Position numbers and translations under genes: made by a program. A DNA stretch of 64,000 nucleotides from Membranipora membranacea (Eukaryota; Bryozoa; Gymnolaemata; Cheilostomatida; Membraniporidae). Below are positions 1 to 11,556 of this stretch, piece by piece (the first letter of the stretch is position 1; each line of letters opens with the position of its first letter). Under the pieces are notes generated by a model. That model was not told the origin of the DNA. It was given only the letters and a program-made list of their open reading frames with translations, and did not search any database. The DNA is taken from positions 2,745,501 through 2,809,500 of the forward strand of contig OU612070.1 in the NCBI GenBank assembly GCA_914767715.1, in the 5' to 3' direction.

Positions 1-196
1 CGGCGAAATATTAGTGCCTTAATGGCGAGGCCGCAATATCTGCGCCAATTTTCTCTCAGTTTGCAGGCAGGTCGAAGCACACCTGGGGGCCAACCAATCC
101 CCAGTAGAAGATGGACTGCAGTGGGATTCGAACCCATGACCTTCAACACATGCGTGTTGAAGTCCGGCGCTCTAACCAACTGAGCCACCTCCTACT
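1..196 (-). repeat. tRNA-derived SINE, family 1
   Basis: Read on the minus strand, this begins near 196 with a tRNA-like head carrying an A-box (TGGCTCAGTTGGTTAGAG) and a B-box (GGGTTCGAATCCC). A body follows with GCAGTCCATC, TTGGTTGGCCCCCAG and GGCGCAGATATTGC. The same order of motifs recurs on the + strand at about 18128-18310, so it is a dispersed family rather than a tRNA gene. The anticodon arm does not pair into a proper cloverleaf. The copy may be cut by the window start. Confidence 0.75.
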
Positions 197-200
197 CCTA

Positions 201-779
201 GTAAGTAAATAGATTAACAGTGGGGTCGCTACCACCAGAGATTGGTGGCCCCTACTATCATAAACACTTTCCAACTACTATATATAAATGCGATGTAATA
301 ATATGAAAATATATAATATAATTCTACTGAGATACTTTTCTTATTATAATGATTTATTATTATTCTATGACAAATAACCTACCTACAAACAAACTTATTG
401 TTTTTTATGCACTGTGCATTTTTGTATAAAAAATATTGTGGGGCTTTGCCGTTCACTTGATTAGTTCATTTATTGATTATGCAAGTGGGTCCGGGCGCCC
501 GTGATTGTTTGCAAGCACCACCACTCCCCAAGTCATCTTTCAGTCAATTTTTGTTTGAAGCGCCAAACATGATTATATTTACAATAATTATTTATGGCAG
601 GTCTGTTGTGGCTATAAACTCAATCAAGTGTATATTTTTATTAAGGCATTGATATTCATAGGCAAGCATGCACCTCTCGTAGGGAGCATAATGATGACTG
701 TAAGGAGACCATGGTTTATTGCTAGGCAAGCCTCTGTGATTTAATAGGTAGTGGGTAGATAATTTTAGGAATCATCATT
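201..779. other. AT-rich spacer without a recognisable gene
   Basis: No open frame with family resemblance, no RNA gene and no clear repeat was seen. The stretch is AT-rich with short T and A runs, and carries a few GGCAAGC-type words that loosely recall the tandem array just to the right. Confidence 0.5.
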
Positions 780-1050
780 ATTTTGTAGGAAGCTGCATTG
801 AAAGTTTGCAAGGTATCTGTTGTTTTTAGGAAGCAGCTTAGATATTTAAGATACACATTATATTTTTAGGCAGCCACATGCTAATTTTACAAAGTCTATT
901 TGTTTCTAGGTAGCTGCTCGATTATTTAGGACACACAATATATTTTAAGGCAGCCACGTGTAAACTTTACCAAGCCTCCTAAGTTTTTAGGTAGCTGCCT
1001 GACTATTTAAGAAACACATTAATTTCTAGCCACCTGCTTCCTAATCTTCC
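780..1050. repeat. Tandem repeat, period about 80 bp, roughly 3 copies
   Basis: The word TTTTTAGG/TTTCTAGG followed by an AGCTGC-like core starts at 823, 903 and 984, a spacing of 80 and 81 bases. Each unit also has a second half beginning near a TTTTAGGCAGCCAC-like word, and a half unit precedes the first full copy at about 784. The copies differ by point changes, so the array is old. Confidence 0.7.
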
Positions 1051-1139
1051 AAAACATTGCATGGCGGAAATGGGCCACGGTATAAATGTCGTTAATCTGT
1101 TATAATATTCTGACCTATTAATTTTATATAGCTCACGAC

Positions 1140-2216
1140 GCCTTAAAACAATCAAATCTGGCTGTTGGCATTTTATCGTCTTGTCTCTGAATTTAACTGA
1201 TCCACCGAGAAAATGGATCCATCAGACTGCTTGAGCTTTGACTGGTTGTTGTCCAAGACTGGTTTCCCGAGGTCAACATAATCTTTGTGGTTGAGAATAT
1301 CACAGGAAGCACCTGTGTCAATCTGAAACTGCACCTGTCTGTTGCTGTCATTGATACTGGCTCTAATTGCGGACATCAATTTCCTGTTCTTCCTTACCAC
1401 TTGTATGCATAACAGGGAGTCATCTGAGCCATCACTGTCTTCTTCTACCATATTCACCTGTTTCTTTGAACGACATAGAGCCTTCCAGTGATTGTATTTT
1501 ATGCAGTTATGACACTGCTGCCCGTAGGCAAGGCATTTTCTAGGTGCATGTGATTGACCACAGCTTCAACAGATACCTTATGACTTTTCTGCCCAAATGG
1601 ACCTTTTTATGATATTTTCCTCTCTGGTTGGATTATTTTTCTTCTCTAAGCTGACATACTGCACCGTCTCTTCCGACTGGATTGCAGCCATGTCATTTCT
1701 GGAGTTCTCGGCAATGCGGCATTTCCTATTAGCTTTTACTAGCCCTTGACCGGTATCTCCTCCACCCTCATCAAATAATTTCCGTCTAAATCGGTCATCA
1801 TTTATGCCAAGAATCAGAGCTTGAAGCATGAAATCATCATAGATCGTAGCTAACTGACACTCACGAGCAATCTTGTGAAGTGAGGTTACATATTCATCAA
1901 TGCCCATGGTGTATTGTTATGTTGACAGTAGTTGATGCCTCTTGACAACCTTGTTTGTATCACGGTTACAGAATGCATCAAACTTTTCCACAACATCAGC
2001 ATATTCATCCTTGGATTTTCCACCCATATGTCATTCTCTCTAGGGCCGATACACCTCATGATGGCTACCTTGATTTTGTCATCTGAATCAGCCTTCTCAG
2101 CTGCTGTGAGAAACTGGTCAAACTCTTCATTGAATCTTGTCCATTGGTTGGACAAATCTGAACAATCTTGAATGGGCTTAGGCGCCAAAAAGTCAACACT
2201 GACACTCATCTTGATT
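1140..2216 (-). pseudogene. Ty3/Gypsy-like gag and protease remnant
   Basis: Minus-strand reading gives, in order, a gag-like region (frames starting near 2209 and 1907), a zinc-knuckle region around 1500-1570 with Cys and His residues spaced as in CCHC boxes, and an aspartic protease segment with the active-site motif DTGASC (within 1173-1457). In LTR retrotransposons these make up the capsid, the nucleocapsid and the processing enzyme. The frames are separated by stops and shifts, and no reverse transcriptase follows to the left of 1140, so this is a truncated dead copy. Assignment to Ty3/Gypsy rather than another LTR clade rests on the gag-knuckle-protease order and is inference. Confidence 0.7.
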
Positions 2217-2580
2217 TGTTGAGTGTTTACTAATGGTAGTCCACCCTCCTCTTCGTCACTGGATGTGTCTGGTAATGGGATAGATGAACTAATGACTTCA
2301 CTAGCTGACTGTTGTTGTGTTAACCATACACAGTTATTCCATTAGTCTGTTCCTTCTGAGTCTCACTCGGGGTACCATGTTTAAGTCATGTGTTTGCAAC
2401 TGTGCAAGTTCATTGTATTATATATTTAAGGTCCACTCTAGGCATCTACAAATACAGACTGATTGCTCTTACTGAGATGAATAAAAGAGTGACAACATAT
2501 ATACAAACTCATGCATCCAGCATACAATCAACAGTTGGTGTTCCATAATGTATTAAAACGAGGCTCACTATTAATGAAAC
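2217..2580. other. Spacer, possibly 5' leader of the gag remnant
   Basis: No gene was recognised. It lies immediately upstream, in minus-strand terms, of the gag-like frame and may be its untranslated leader. No second LTR could be identified. Confidence 0.35.
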
Positions 2581-2643
2581 CATCTGTTCATGTTTTACAG
2601 GAAAATCTATAATATAGATTTTCCTGTAAAACATGAGCAGATG
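2581..2643. repeat. 63-bp near-perfect palindrome
   Basis: Two 31-base arms (2581-2611 and 2613-2643) are reverse complements with one mismatch, around a single central base. Just to the right, 2650-2696 holds a direct repeat of TTGCAATAACCATCATC and a small inverted pair CAATAACC/GGTTATTG. It resembles the core of a fold-back element; no coding content. Confidence 0.8.
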
Positions 2644-2699
2644 ATTTTGCAATAACCATCATCGGTTATTGCAATAACCATCATCAGAAGATATTCTTC

Positions 2700-3557
2700 C
2701 TGATGTGCAAAGGAACCAAAACAAAAGACAATCAAATTAAAACTCAATTTAATGAAAACAGATGTTTTGACAATGCAAATTTAAATGTACGTTGAGTTGT
2801 TGATGAACGAAGATGTTGATGAAGGTTGTTAAAAGGAGTAGTCATATGAATCAAAAAGAAGTTTTTGGGTGGATGTAGGATGTGGGTATCACGAAAACAA
2901 AAGCGATGTCCAGTGCATGAAAAATCATTGATTATATAGCTTGGGCTTAGACCATGAAGTATTTTATAGCAAAAAACAGAGGAAAAATAAAAGGCGAGAT
3001 CTGACAATGTTCAAAAATTCAATTCTATACATAAATGCAGACTTGGATTCAGGTATATTGGAACATTTATATTTGCTATAAGCCTGAAGGCTTTTTTCTT
3101 GAGGAAGATAATAGGATTTGTTAGATAAGATGGAGACATATTGTAATAGAGATGTTTTTCATATTGATGATCATTCTATTTAAAAGGCACCAAGATTTGA
3201 TGCAAGCCAAATCGTTATTACATTGTTTTTCTAAAGAATAGATATTCAGGTCTTTGGCAAGAAATTTTGTGTCATCTGCATAGGCAAATGAGGTTAAATT
3301 TAATGGTAATTTTAGGAGATCATTTATGAATATCAAAAACAGTGAAGGGGCTTAAATGGATCCTTGGGGATTCCAACACTAACTGGTAAAGTTTCAGAGA
3401 AACTTTCACGGACCTTCACAAATTGCTCGTGCTGTGACAGGAAAGACCTAATGATATTATAAGCTGAGCCTTTTATGCCAATAAGAGGTAATAACCTCTT
3501 ATATAACTTATGCCAATAGTAATAACTGATACTTCTAGGCACAAGCATCCTGCTCAA
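2700..3557 (-). pseudogene. Non-LTR retrotransposon 3' fragment (reverse transcriptase)
   Basis: Three minus-strand frames (3333-3557, 3121-3336 and 2744-3007) carry pieces of one reverse transcriptase. The middle frame has the catalytic-box motif FAYADD followed by a typical N..L..I..W....L..N stretch, and the last resembles the C-terminal end of LINE ORF2. Frames shift between pieces and no endonuclease is present, so this is a 5'-truncated, decayed insertion. Its right edge meets the start of the paralog duplication at about 3520. Clade not assigned. Confidence 0.7.
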
Positions 3558-3559
3558 AA

Positions 3560-4136
3560 CTTGAGATATGCCTAAATAGTGTGACCCAAAGATTCTTTTA
3601 TTCTGAGAACAGGGAAGTAACGATGAAGCAGCAAATAGTTAGATAGCTACATAGTATAAAACACTAAGCAGTTATTTTCCAGATATGCACTTACAAAATC
3701 ATAAATGACATGGGACCAAATAATATAGCTTAGCTGTTATGTAAAGTTAACTGTAATTGAGCACATCTCAGCCTAAGCAAACATCAGACAATCGACAGAA
3801 CCTTTGTGTGAGTTGCAGCTCTGTTTATGACAAAACAGGGTAGGCTGCCCCTAAAGAGGGACGCAAGTTGCCCAAAGTCCTCGTACTGAGAGTGTGATAC
3901 ATCCTAGAAAACTAGAATGCATCCTAGAGGTGAGGCCATGGTGGGTCTCCTAATCGTAAGTGTGCAGCAAGCTGCCAGAAACTGAAACAGGCACTAATCG
4001 GCTATTGACAGTGACACTTTGATCTTAGCCAATAGGCCGAGAAGCAATCAGACTACTTGACCGTACGTGTGAGTTGCAGTTTGACATTCAGATATTTTGA
4101 CACACATGCTGATTAGTTCTGGAATGACAGTAAACA
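3560..4136 (+). promoter_or_regulatory. Conserved upstream region of paralog A
   Basis: The roughly 580 bases before the first ATG are alignable with the same interval before paralog B (about 38130-39012), including blocks such as GTTAACTGTAATTGAGCA and TCTGGAATGACAGTA just before the ATG. Conservation here may only reflect the duplication, but it is the obvious place to look for a shared promoter. No convincing TATA box was seen. Confidence 0.4.
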
Positions 4137-4200
4137 ATGGTGTCTGGATGTAGCGGACTGGTGTCCATACTCGGGATAATACTAATCCTCACTCAAAAAG
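4137..4200 (+). CDS. Paralog A exon 1: signal peptide
   Basis: A 64-base exon starting at ATG 4137 and ending in phase 1 at a GTAGTA donor. The 21 encoded residues have a short polar start and a long hydrophobic core ending in a Thr-Gln-Lys turn, as expected of a secretory signal peptide. The matching exon in paralog B (39013-39076) has the same length and phase, which fixes this start. Confidence 0.75.
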
Positions 4201-4832
4201 GTAGTATTCAAAACAAGATTTTCCATGAAGAGAAAGTCATGTACGGTTTCTAAGGAGTGATTGGATTTAAGTACAGTGTGTTTGTACTAATCATTGTCTA
4301 TGCCGTGAAGGAGACAACCTTAACTGAGCTAACACAGCTAAACAGTTACCACTTAGCAGGTAACCCCTGTCCATTTCTTACTAAATGTGACTCCACCCCC
4401 TACATATTTACATTATTTGACACAGTGGTATCGGTGGTTAATCCTACCCTTGGTGCCCGTTAAGTCTGCCTTATTGCTTACTTGCGAACTGAGTAAACCT
4501 GTTTCAAAGCCAGAACAAATCTATATTTTATTTGGACTCAAAAATGAGATAAATTTGAGGGTGAATGGGATTGGAAATCAGATTGAGTTCAATCCTGATC
4601 TCGGTCAAGAAAGATCCTGGGCTGATTGTGTATTGCATACCAGTGATAAAATGATAGAAATTCACTATTCTTTTTCAGGGGAGATCTGCTATCTTGCCCA
4701 ATAAATGCACTTAGGCCATTTGTTGCATGTTCCGGGTATTATTTGTACACAGATAGCCCAACCATCAAATCGTTTGTTGGTGCTTCTGTCCATTCCCACC
4801 TTTCCACTGAAAATCCTGGGGACAGCACTGCA

Positions 4833-5048
4833 TGTTCTATGGTAGCTCTATGGTAGCTCTATGGTAGCTCTATGGTAGCTCTATGGTAGCTCTATGGTAG
4901 CTCTATGGTAGATCTATGGTAGCTCTATGGTAGCTCTATGGTAGCTCTATGGTAGCTCTATGGTAGCTCTATGGTAGCTCTATGGTAGCTCTATGGTAGC
5001 TCTATGGTAGCTCTATGGTAGCTCTATGGTAGCTCTATGGTAGCTCTA
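4833..5048. repeat. 11-bp minisatellite in intron 1 of paralog A
   Basis: The unit CTATGGTAGCT is repeated head to tail about 19 times with almost no variation (one unit reads GATCT in place of GCTCT). It lies in intron 1 of paralog A. The same intron of paralog B lacks it, so it expanded or arrived after the duplication. Near-identity of the units suggests recent expansion. Confidence 0.95.
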
Positions 5049-5846
5049 TAGTAAACTTTGACAGTTGACAGTTCGGTGATAGTTTCTATTGTGTTCATAT
5101 TAATTTCAAGGCAAAGCAAACTGTGCAAGCCTGTATCAACATTTTTTTTCAAAACATTATGAATATGTTATGCTCATCTCATCTGCCAAAAACATCTTTC
5201 CCAGCAGATTAATTTTTCAACTGTTTAAACCACTGCTGCCACACAGCCAAATGTGTGCTTATAGAATTCTGTGTAGCTCAAAACAAATAAAATGAGGCTG
5301 CAATCTCAGCATTGTCACCTAATGAGCAACTAATTTGCACAAACTGCTTGTCAAAATTGGGGTATGCTATTAATTATCTAGTTACTATCTGACTAGTGCA
5401 CACTGTACACGTCATAAGCTGGTGCATAGATTTCATGCCCTGATTTTGAAGATCAGTTTGTGATAATTATTTGTTCATTAGGTGAAAATTATGAGATTCA
5501 GCTATGCAGAATTCAATGAGGACAAATTTGCATAAGTGGCAGCAGTAGTTTAAAGGATAATACTTATGTGACGTAATGCGCCTAACCTTAATGCCTAACA
5601 TGGCCCTGATCCTAGATAATGAAATTGACCCTGGGTTGTCACATCTAATTCTTTCTGTTGATACCCAATCTAAGTGAATTAATTCACTCTCTATCAATCC
5701 GAGATATGCATGCAATAGTATATCTCTGATGAGTGTGGCACAGTTCTTTGATTTAATGATGTTTAGTGTCCTAGACATAACAAGGTCTTTGATGAATATA
5801 TTCTGTGTACTTGCTTCCTTTAAACCAATCGTTCTGTTGTTTGTAG

Positions 5847-7935
5847 GAGAATGTAACGATACCATAAACGTAGCTGTGAATAAAACTGCAACTCAAAGCT
5901 CACAATATATTAATCATCCAGCTAGCTTAGCAGTAGATGGATCAAGAGATGATGGGACACAAATCCCAGGCATACCATATCGGGATGGGCAGTTTTCTCA
6001 TACACAGGACGGATCTCCACAATGGTGGATGGTGGGTCTTGGGAAGGTGTTGTTTGTTTACAGAGTCAGATTGTGGAACAGAATAAGCCACCGTAAGTAG
6101 TCTATGTATACTGTTTAACACTATCGGTAAATTATGAAATTTTTAATTTACAATTAACAATTGTAAATTGAATATATCTATTTATTGCTGCTGAAGGGAT
6201 AATTCCGCCTCATAGCTGCACTCTGATCCGTACATAAGTATGTTTCTGTTGGCGGAGTGAATTATTCTTAAAATTTGCCAATATTTTCACACGATGAGGG
6301 GTCTTGCAGAAGGTGGTTAGCCATTCTATTGGCTGAATATTATTCATCTCTTCAACAAAATGTATATACTGTACAATAATATGTTTATGATTACTGCATT
6401 GAACTTCATGTTTGATTACAGCTGAACGCTTAGCAATGATTTCTCTACTCACCACCAAAAAAGAAGTTTTAAATTCTAACGAGAATCCTTCACTTGAGTC
6501 CCAGGTCTGGAGGACCCGTACCACCAGAAATGACCCATATCCTTCCACTTGGGGAAAGGAGTAATTCACTCCACCGGTCGCTGCCCGTCATCTTGCAGTT
6601 TTTAACAGGGAGAAGGAAGGTGTTACACTAGTTGAGCTGGAAGTATATGTCATATGTAAGTGAATACATGATAACTTGTAGAATGTAGGTACTCAACTAT
6701 TCAGCAGTATTTTGTTTTGAAACTGCTGGATCTGGTGACAGTTTCCATCCACAACAGCCAGGCATGCTGCCTAACAAAAAACAATCATTCCAATAAAAAC
6801 AGCATTCAATTAACTTGGGATAGAAAATTAGCAAGGCTCAAATACTCATGCTGTGCAATGCTAGCTAAAATAGTACCAACAAACCTAGAGGTTTAAAGGA
6901 TAGAAATATTGGTATCAACTTATTCCCACTCAAATACCGGAATCTTTCATAGTATCACAACAATGTGTCCGAGGCTACGGTGTGCTAGGTGCTGTCCCAT
7001 CTAAAAACAAATAGTTGAGTTTGACCGTTTTATAACCGAGCACATAGCCCAGCAATCAAGCCAATGCTTACCTAAGTTATAAGTTTCATTTAATGTTAGT
7101 ATAGATATGCATGCTTTTGATTGTATTCTCACTTAGACCCAGCAACTCTGAACAACATTGCTGAACAAAAGCCAGCTGTAACTGATATAGCCGGAGAGGT
7201 AGAACCTGGATCTCTGGTTGATGGAGTGACTTCTCCTGATGGAACATGTTCAAATACTGATGTAGTAGGTAATGTGACATGGGCTGTGGATCTTCAGGGG
7301 GATTACTCTATCCGTGCTATGAGGCTCTTCACTCAAGACTGTTGTAAGCGTGTTAATGCTCAAGATAACACTATCCCACCAAACCAATGATAACAGACAT
7401 GTAATAAAAACTGATGTAGTAGAGAGGGGACAACTCTCCATTGATATATATGAATCAACTAGAAAGGCAGCAGCATTAAACTAGAAGCTTGCTGATTTTC
7501 CGAAACCATCCCACTCTTCATTACTCCGTATATCTTACTACAGATAAGATCCTCTTAAGATAAAATTATCCGTAGTGAACTTTGTGGGGTATCCATATTA
7601 ACATACTTTACAGTGTGGAAAAATCTCAATCGTATGTAATCGTGTAGTAAACCCACTAGGTTGAGTAGTTTTATTGGTGGGAATCGATCTAATTCCAGAG
7701 GTTTTGCTATTATATTTTTCAGGTGAACTTCAACTAACCAACTTAGTTTTACAGCTCAAGAGTCACTCCTACCAAGATCCGACATCCTGCTCAATCAGTT
7801 ACCCAACGTCGATACCTTTAGGTTCGTCTGCTGTAGTCCACTGCAATCAGCTGACAGCTACAATGCGTATGGTCTCAATTACTGGAACTAACCATGACCT
7901 GGAAAAGGTTTCTGAAATTCAAATATTTGGACCAC
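5847..7935 (+). CDS. Paralog A exons 2-5: two FTP lectin domains, the first broken by a stop
   Basis: Exons 5847-6092 and 6422-6655 form the first domain, with family landmarks INVAVNKTATQSS, HPASLAVDG, FSHTQD, QWWMVGLG and YRVRLWNR. The second half carries TAA at 6562-6564, just before the conserved C-terminal strand region. Exons 7137-7343 and 7723-7935 form a second, shorter domain with SLVDGVTSPDGTCS, a Trp-x-Val-Asp-Leu motif and adjacent cysteines across the splice junction, which recalls the vicinal disulfide of fucolectins. In that family the fold binds fucose or other sugars with calcium; sugar-binding residues cannot be confirmed here. All introns are phase 1, which makes each domain half a skippable cassette. 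Confidence 0.75.
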
Positions 7936-8274
7936 GTGAGTTTGTAAAATTTTAATTTCCTTGATAAAATAGATATGCTTGAATCATTATGCTGTTTGCA
8001 AATCCTCACACATCCACTTAATACCAGAGCGTTGGGTTAATGAATTCCCTCTTGAGTTCATTGGTTGGGTGCCATCTATTTTTATAAATTCACAAATTAG
8101 CATGGCTGTTAATTGGACTAGCAAGCTTTTCAAGATATTTTGAAGTGCTATCGGAAGAGGCAGTGCAAAAAATTAGTTGAATGGAGCATACAAATAATGC
8201 TTCCAGTTCAAATTTGATCCTGTCTCAATTTAGATGTCTGCTGAACCCGCAAACGCAGGTTCAACAGGATGTAT

Positions 8275-8370
8275 GGAGTGGGATGTCAGGTCAGGAGTGG
8301 TCTGATGGCTAAGGGTAAGGACTTGTGATCTTTAAATCCAGGTTCAATTCCCGGCGCCGTCCAACATAAA
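8275..8370 (+). repeat. tRNA-like SINE head
   Basis: GGAGTGGTCTGATGGCTAAG resembles an A-box and CCAGGTTCAATTCCCGGC a B-box, about 45 bases apart. The cloverleaf is poor, so a SINE is more likely than a tRNA gene. It sits in an intron of paralog A and has no counterpart at the aligned place in paralog B. A related word (GGAGTGGTCTAATG) occurs near 56952. Confidence 0.5.
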
Positions 8371-8844
8371 TTTCAGAAATAGATACACACAAATAAGACA
8401 TTGCCTCTCATTGATATAATATCATGGAATACCATAGACTTTAGTTATAAACCTAGGCAGGACACCATATGAAATTGCAATTTAGTAAGCAGCATATTGT
8501 GATCAGTAGGATATTTTTTACGTTAAACAAATTTATAATAGCATTGTACAATATGTGTACATCATCCAGGTTCTATTTACGAGAACAGGGGAGAAGGATT
8601 CCAACTGTGTGTAAAGTTTATGAATTTTCCATTTTATTTGGATCCAACATTGTGCTCGCACGATTTAGATCTTTCAGAAAAATAATGAAGCTCCTCAAAA
8701 CAGCGTAAGCTTCTCAGTCTAAGTTCCAAACCCAACTGACGTGCCTTGGACTCCCAGCGCATTTTTATTAGTCAGTCACCTACGTCCCTTTTCACACCAT
8801 TACTATGATTCATCTAATTCGTAACAAAAGATCCATTAATCAAA

Positions 8845-8896
8845 CTAAAATCAGAATCATGAAAGAGTCATGAAAGCATCCTCTATGGGGAAGTCA
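8845..8896 (+). pseudogene. Remnant of a deleted FN3 exon in paralog A
   Basis: CTCTATGGGGAAGTCAACAC and the following bases match the last 50 or so bases of the paralog B exon 44389-44597, up to its donor site. The upstream part of that exon and the three exons before it (third FTP domain and start of the first FN3) are absent. This marks the right edge of an internal deletion in paralog A, or of an insertion in paralog B. Confidence 0.7.
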
Positions 8897-9251
8897 ACAC
8901 TGTGGATACATCATTGACGGTTCCAGCATGTATGTTTTCTTTTTTCACATTGTCAGATGCGTGTCACAAAATATCATTGCTGTCCGCAGTGTTTGACAAT
9001 AATATAAATTTTGACGATATGAAGGCCACATGACTTACCACTCACTACTATCCCACACTTAGCCAACAGTTACCTATAATTGAGGGTGAAGCTGCATGCT
9101 ACTGCATGGGGTGTTCTCTGGATTGACCAATGACAGCACCTTATACATGGAATTGAACTATGGAGAGGGTTCTTCCAACTGTATTCTCATCTGCGTTGTT
9201 CCGAACTAAACATCAATATAATTTGGCAGAAATGTAGATTGGTCTTGATAT

Positions 9252-9568
9252 TTATTTATTTATTTTATTTAAAGAGGTTTTCTAGAAAGTTTACAGATAA
9301 CAGAGTAGTTAAAAAGTAACTTGTTGACCTCTACACACAGCTAAATACAAAAAAAAGGGGTTATACATAAATAAATGACGATGTTCTAGAAATGGGAAAA
9401 TAAGTTATATATGGCTTTATAGAAAAATATAATGATATATATATATATATATAAAATTATTGCTCTTGTCACGATTATTATCAAAAGTATTAGTTAAAAG
9501 ATAGTAGTCTGTCAGCCGTTTTGCATTTCAGTCTGAAATTGTGCAGCAGATTTAAGAGAGCTGTTTTT
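9252..9568 (-). mobile_element. Short retroposon insertion with (TTTA)n end and 7-bp target duplication
   Basis: Paralog B reads straight through this point, while paralog A has 317 extra bases flanked by TTGATAT at 9245-9251 and 9569-9575. The left end is a run of TTTA repeats, equivalent to an (AAAT)n tail on the minus strand, as expected for reverse-transcribed SINE or LINE ends. A short (AT)n tract lies inside at about 9436-9453. No coding potential. Confidence 0.75.
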
Positions 9569-10473
9569 TTGATATGCTATAGAGAAGTAATAAGGTGTTC
9601 ACTGAATAAATATGTTATATGATCTTGAAAGATATACTCGACATCGCAACTGATGAATGAGTATGGTTAAGATTTGCCTCAATTTTGCTCAAGTTAGGCC
9701 ATTGATGCACCATCCTCCTCTATCCACACCTATTTCTGCTCTGTCCTGTTTGGGTTGCGGGTGCTTGCTTTGAACTTTTTAAGGTACCCTACCATCGATT
9801 ATAGACCCTCAAGAAATGCTTCCTATTTCCGTTTCTGATTTTCATGGGGCCTTGTCTTGTCTGTGTAATTATGATTGCATTCCCCTATTCAGCTGCTTGC
9901 GTATTCCCTTGTCATTACCTCAAGGGTGGTTGCTACTGCTAAGCTGCAGTGAAAAAAGTGACTATTCATCAGTACTCAATAGTATGTGATCATTGACTCA
10001 TGCTTCAGTCTTGACTCATACATCAAGGCCTGAAAATATGTCTACTTAGAAGCCTAGCTTTCTATAAGGCGACAGTGTTGTGACTGCCAAGAGAATAGAG
10101 GATATCACAAAGTCCAAAGAAGTTAGAGTTTTGATGAAAAATGTTTTTCAAGAGGAATCTCACCTGCGTGATTGCAGGTTTTTTTGAGTTTATACATTGG
10201 TGATCAATCAGTGTTTATTCGTTACCCTCAAAGGCATCGCCTTTTGTTGTGTCGGCAAGGAATTCATAACAATATTGCAACTTGGAAGTTACCAACAGAC
10301 TGTGAAACCACTGTTTCATCAAATTCATGATTGCATGTGGAACCAAGCTTGATCATCCAGCATTACACAATGGTACTCTTATCACACTGCATATTACCTG
10401 ATAACCATTCACTGTTGTAAAAATGATACCTTACTCCTTTAGATGGTTAAGGTCACAGATTAGGCTGAATTAA

Positions 10474-11082
10474 AGGGCAACCAAGGTTTCGCAGCAATGC
10501 ATTAATGGGTAGTAAATAATGTGCTAGGCAGGGGGGTCTTTCAATTAGAAAGAGTGATCCTTTACTAAAGCAAGTTATCACTATCACATCGCACAAAATT
10601 ATCACTCACAATGGTCTTTCAATTAGACAAAATCGTTCCCAAATCGCTCACTCAGAATTTATATAGTACCATCAAATGACTGAGCGATCTGAAAGCGAGA
10701 CCCCTAGCAGGTATCGCTCACTCACTGATTGAGCGATCAGATTGTGATTTTGGCTGTTTCTAATTGAAAGACCCCCCAGCATCAGCTTTGGGCATTACGT
10801 GATGCAAAACTCAAGGTAGTTGCTGACTCTAAGCTGGGTAACACTTCAGCTTAGGGGAGGTTCCAAGACATTGCTGTAATGGTGATAGAGCACAGGCTAA
10901 ATATTAACAGGAAACTGCTCTTTGGTATTCCATTTTTGCCGAGTTTGAGTACATGCTGGATGAAGTGTTTCACAGGATTTCTTGCTGAATAATCATTCAA
11001 ATTAGATTTTGTCTTTTTCCTTATGCGGAAGGTGCGATCTGCTATTAATCGATGAGAAGTCGTTTGAAACCCTGGTTGCCCT
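10474..11082. mobile_element. TTAA-flanked MITE in paralog A
   Basis: Terminal inverted repeats AGGGCAACC(A)AGGTTTC at 10474 and GAAACCCTGGTTGCCCT ending at 11082 differ at one of 17 bases. Both sides are flanked by TTAA (10470-10473 and 11083-11086), the target preferred by piggyBac-type transposases. Paralog B lacks it. The right end (TGCGGAAGGTGCGATCTG and following) resembles 59275-59340, so related sequence occurs elsewhere in the window. No coding frame. The superfamily call rests only on the TTAA flanks. Confidence 0.65.
10531..10777. mobile_element. 247-bp MITE with perfect 21-bp inverted ends, nested in another MITE
   Basis: The ends 10531-10551 and 10757-10777 are exact reverse complements starting with six G. 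The interior holds imperfect copies of GATCGCTCA-like words in both orientations. It lies wholly inside the TTAA-flanked element and so inserted later. No clear target-site duplication was seen. Confidence 0.85.
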
Positions 11083-11556
11083 TTAATTATGATTGAAAAA
11101 TTCGGAAACAGCATGAATCACATATGCACCCTAAAGTCTTTTAATTTGTTTATCTTTCACAATGCTATATATCATATTTATTTCAATATTTTTAAGGCTG
11201 ATTTCTCGACAGTATTGAACCAAATTTTAAACCCAACCTGCCTTAAGTATCACCAGAACACCAGGATGAGTTGCTTAGCATAAATTGTACAATTATTTTT
11301 TCTTTTTTCCATTATTATGTAAAAAATAGTTCTCTCATAACCTCATGGGAGTTTCCGTTGAAGCTCAACATAAACAATTATGCCATGAAACGATTTTGTT
11401 GTAACACTGCATTGAACTGCCACGCTGCTTCTGCAATCAATGGTTAATCTTCATCTAACCCGATGTTGGTTGCTCTATGCACATCTCTTCTTGCTAGATA
11501 ATGCTGGCTTAGTATTTTTGTCATTAAAATGAATTTTGAAACTCTCTGTATTTCAG

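Noticed and set aside
121-196. Functional tRNA gene on the minus strand
   Set aside because: No proper anticodon stem, and the same head with the same tail recurs at 18118, so it is a SINE.
4387-4704. 105-codon plus-strand frame in intron 1 of paralog A
   Set aside because: The homologous interval of paralog B (39240-39480) is shifted and stopped, and the frame has no splice sites in phase and no family resemblance.
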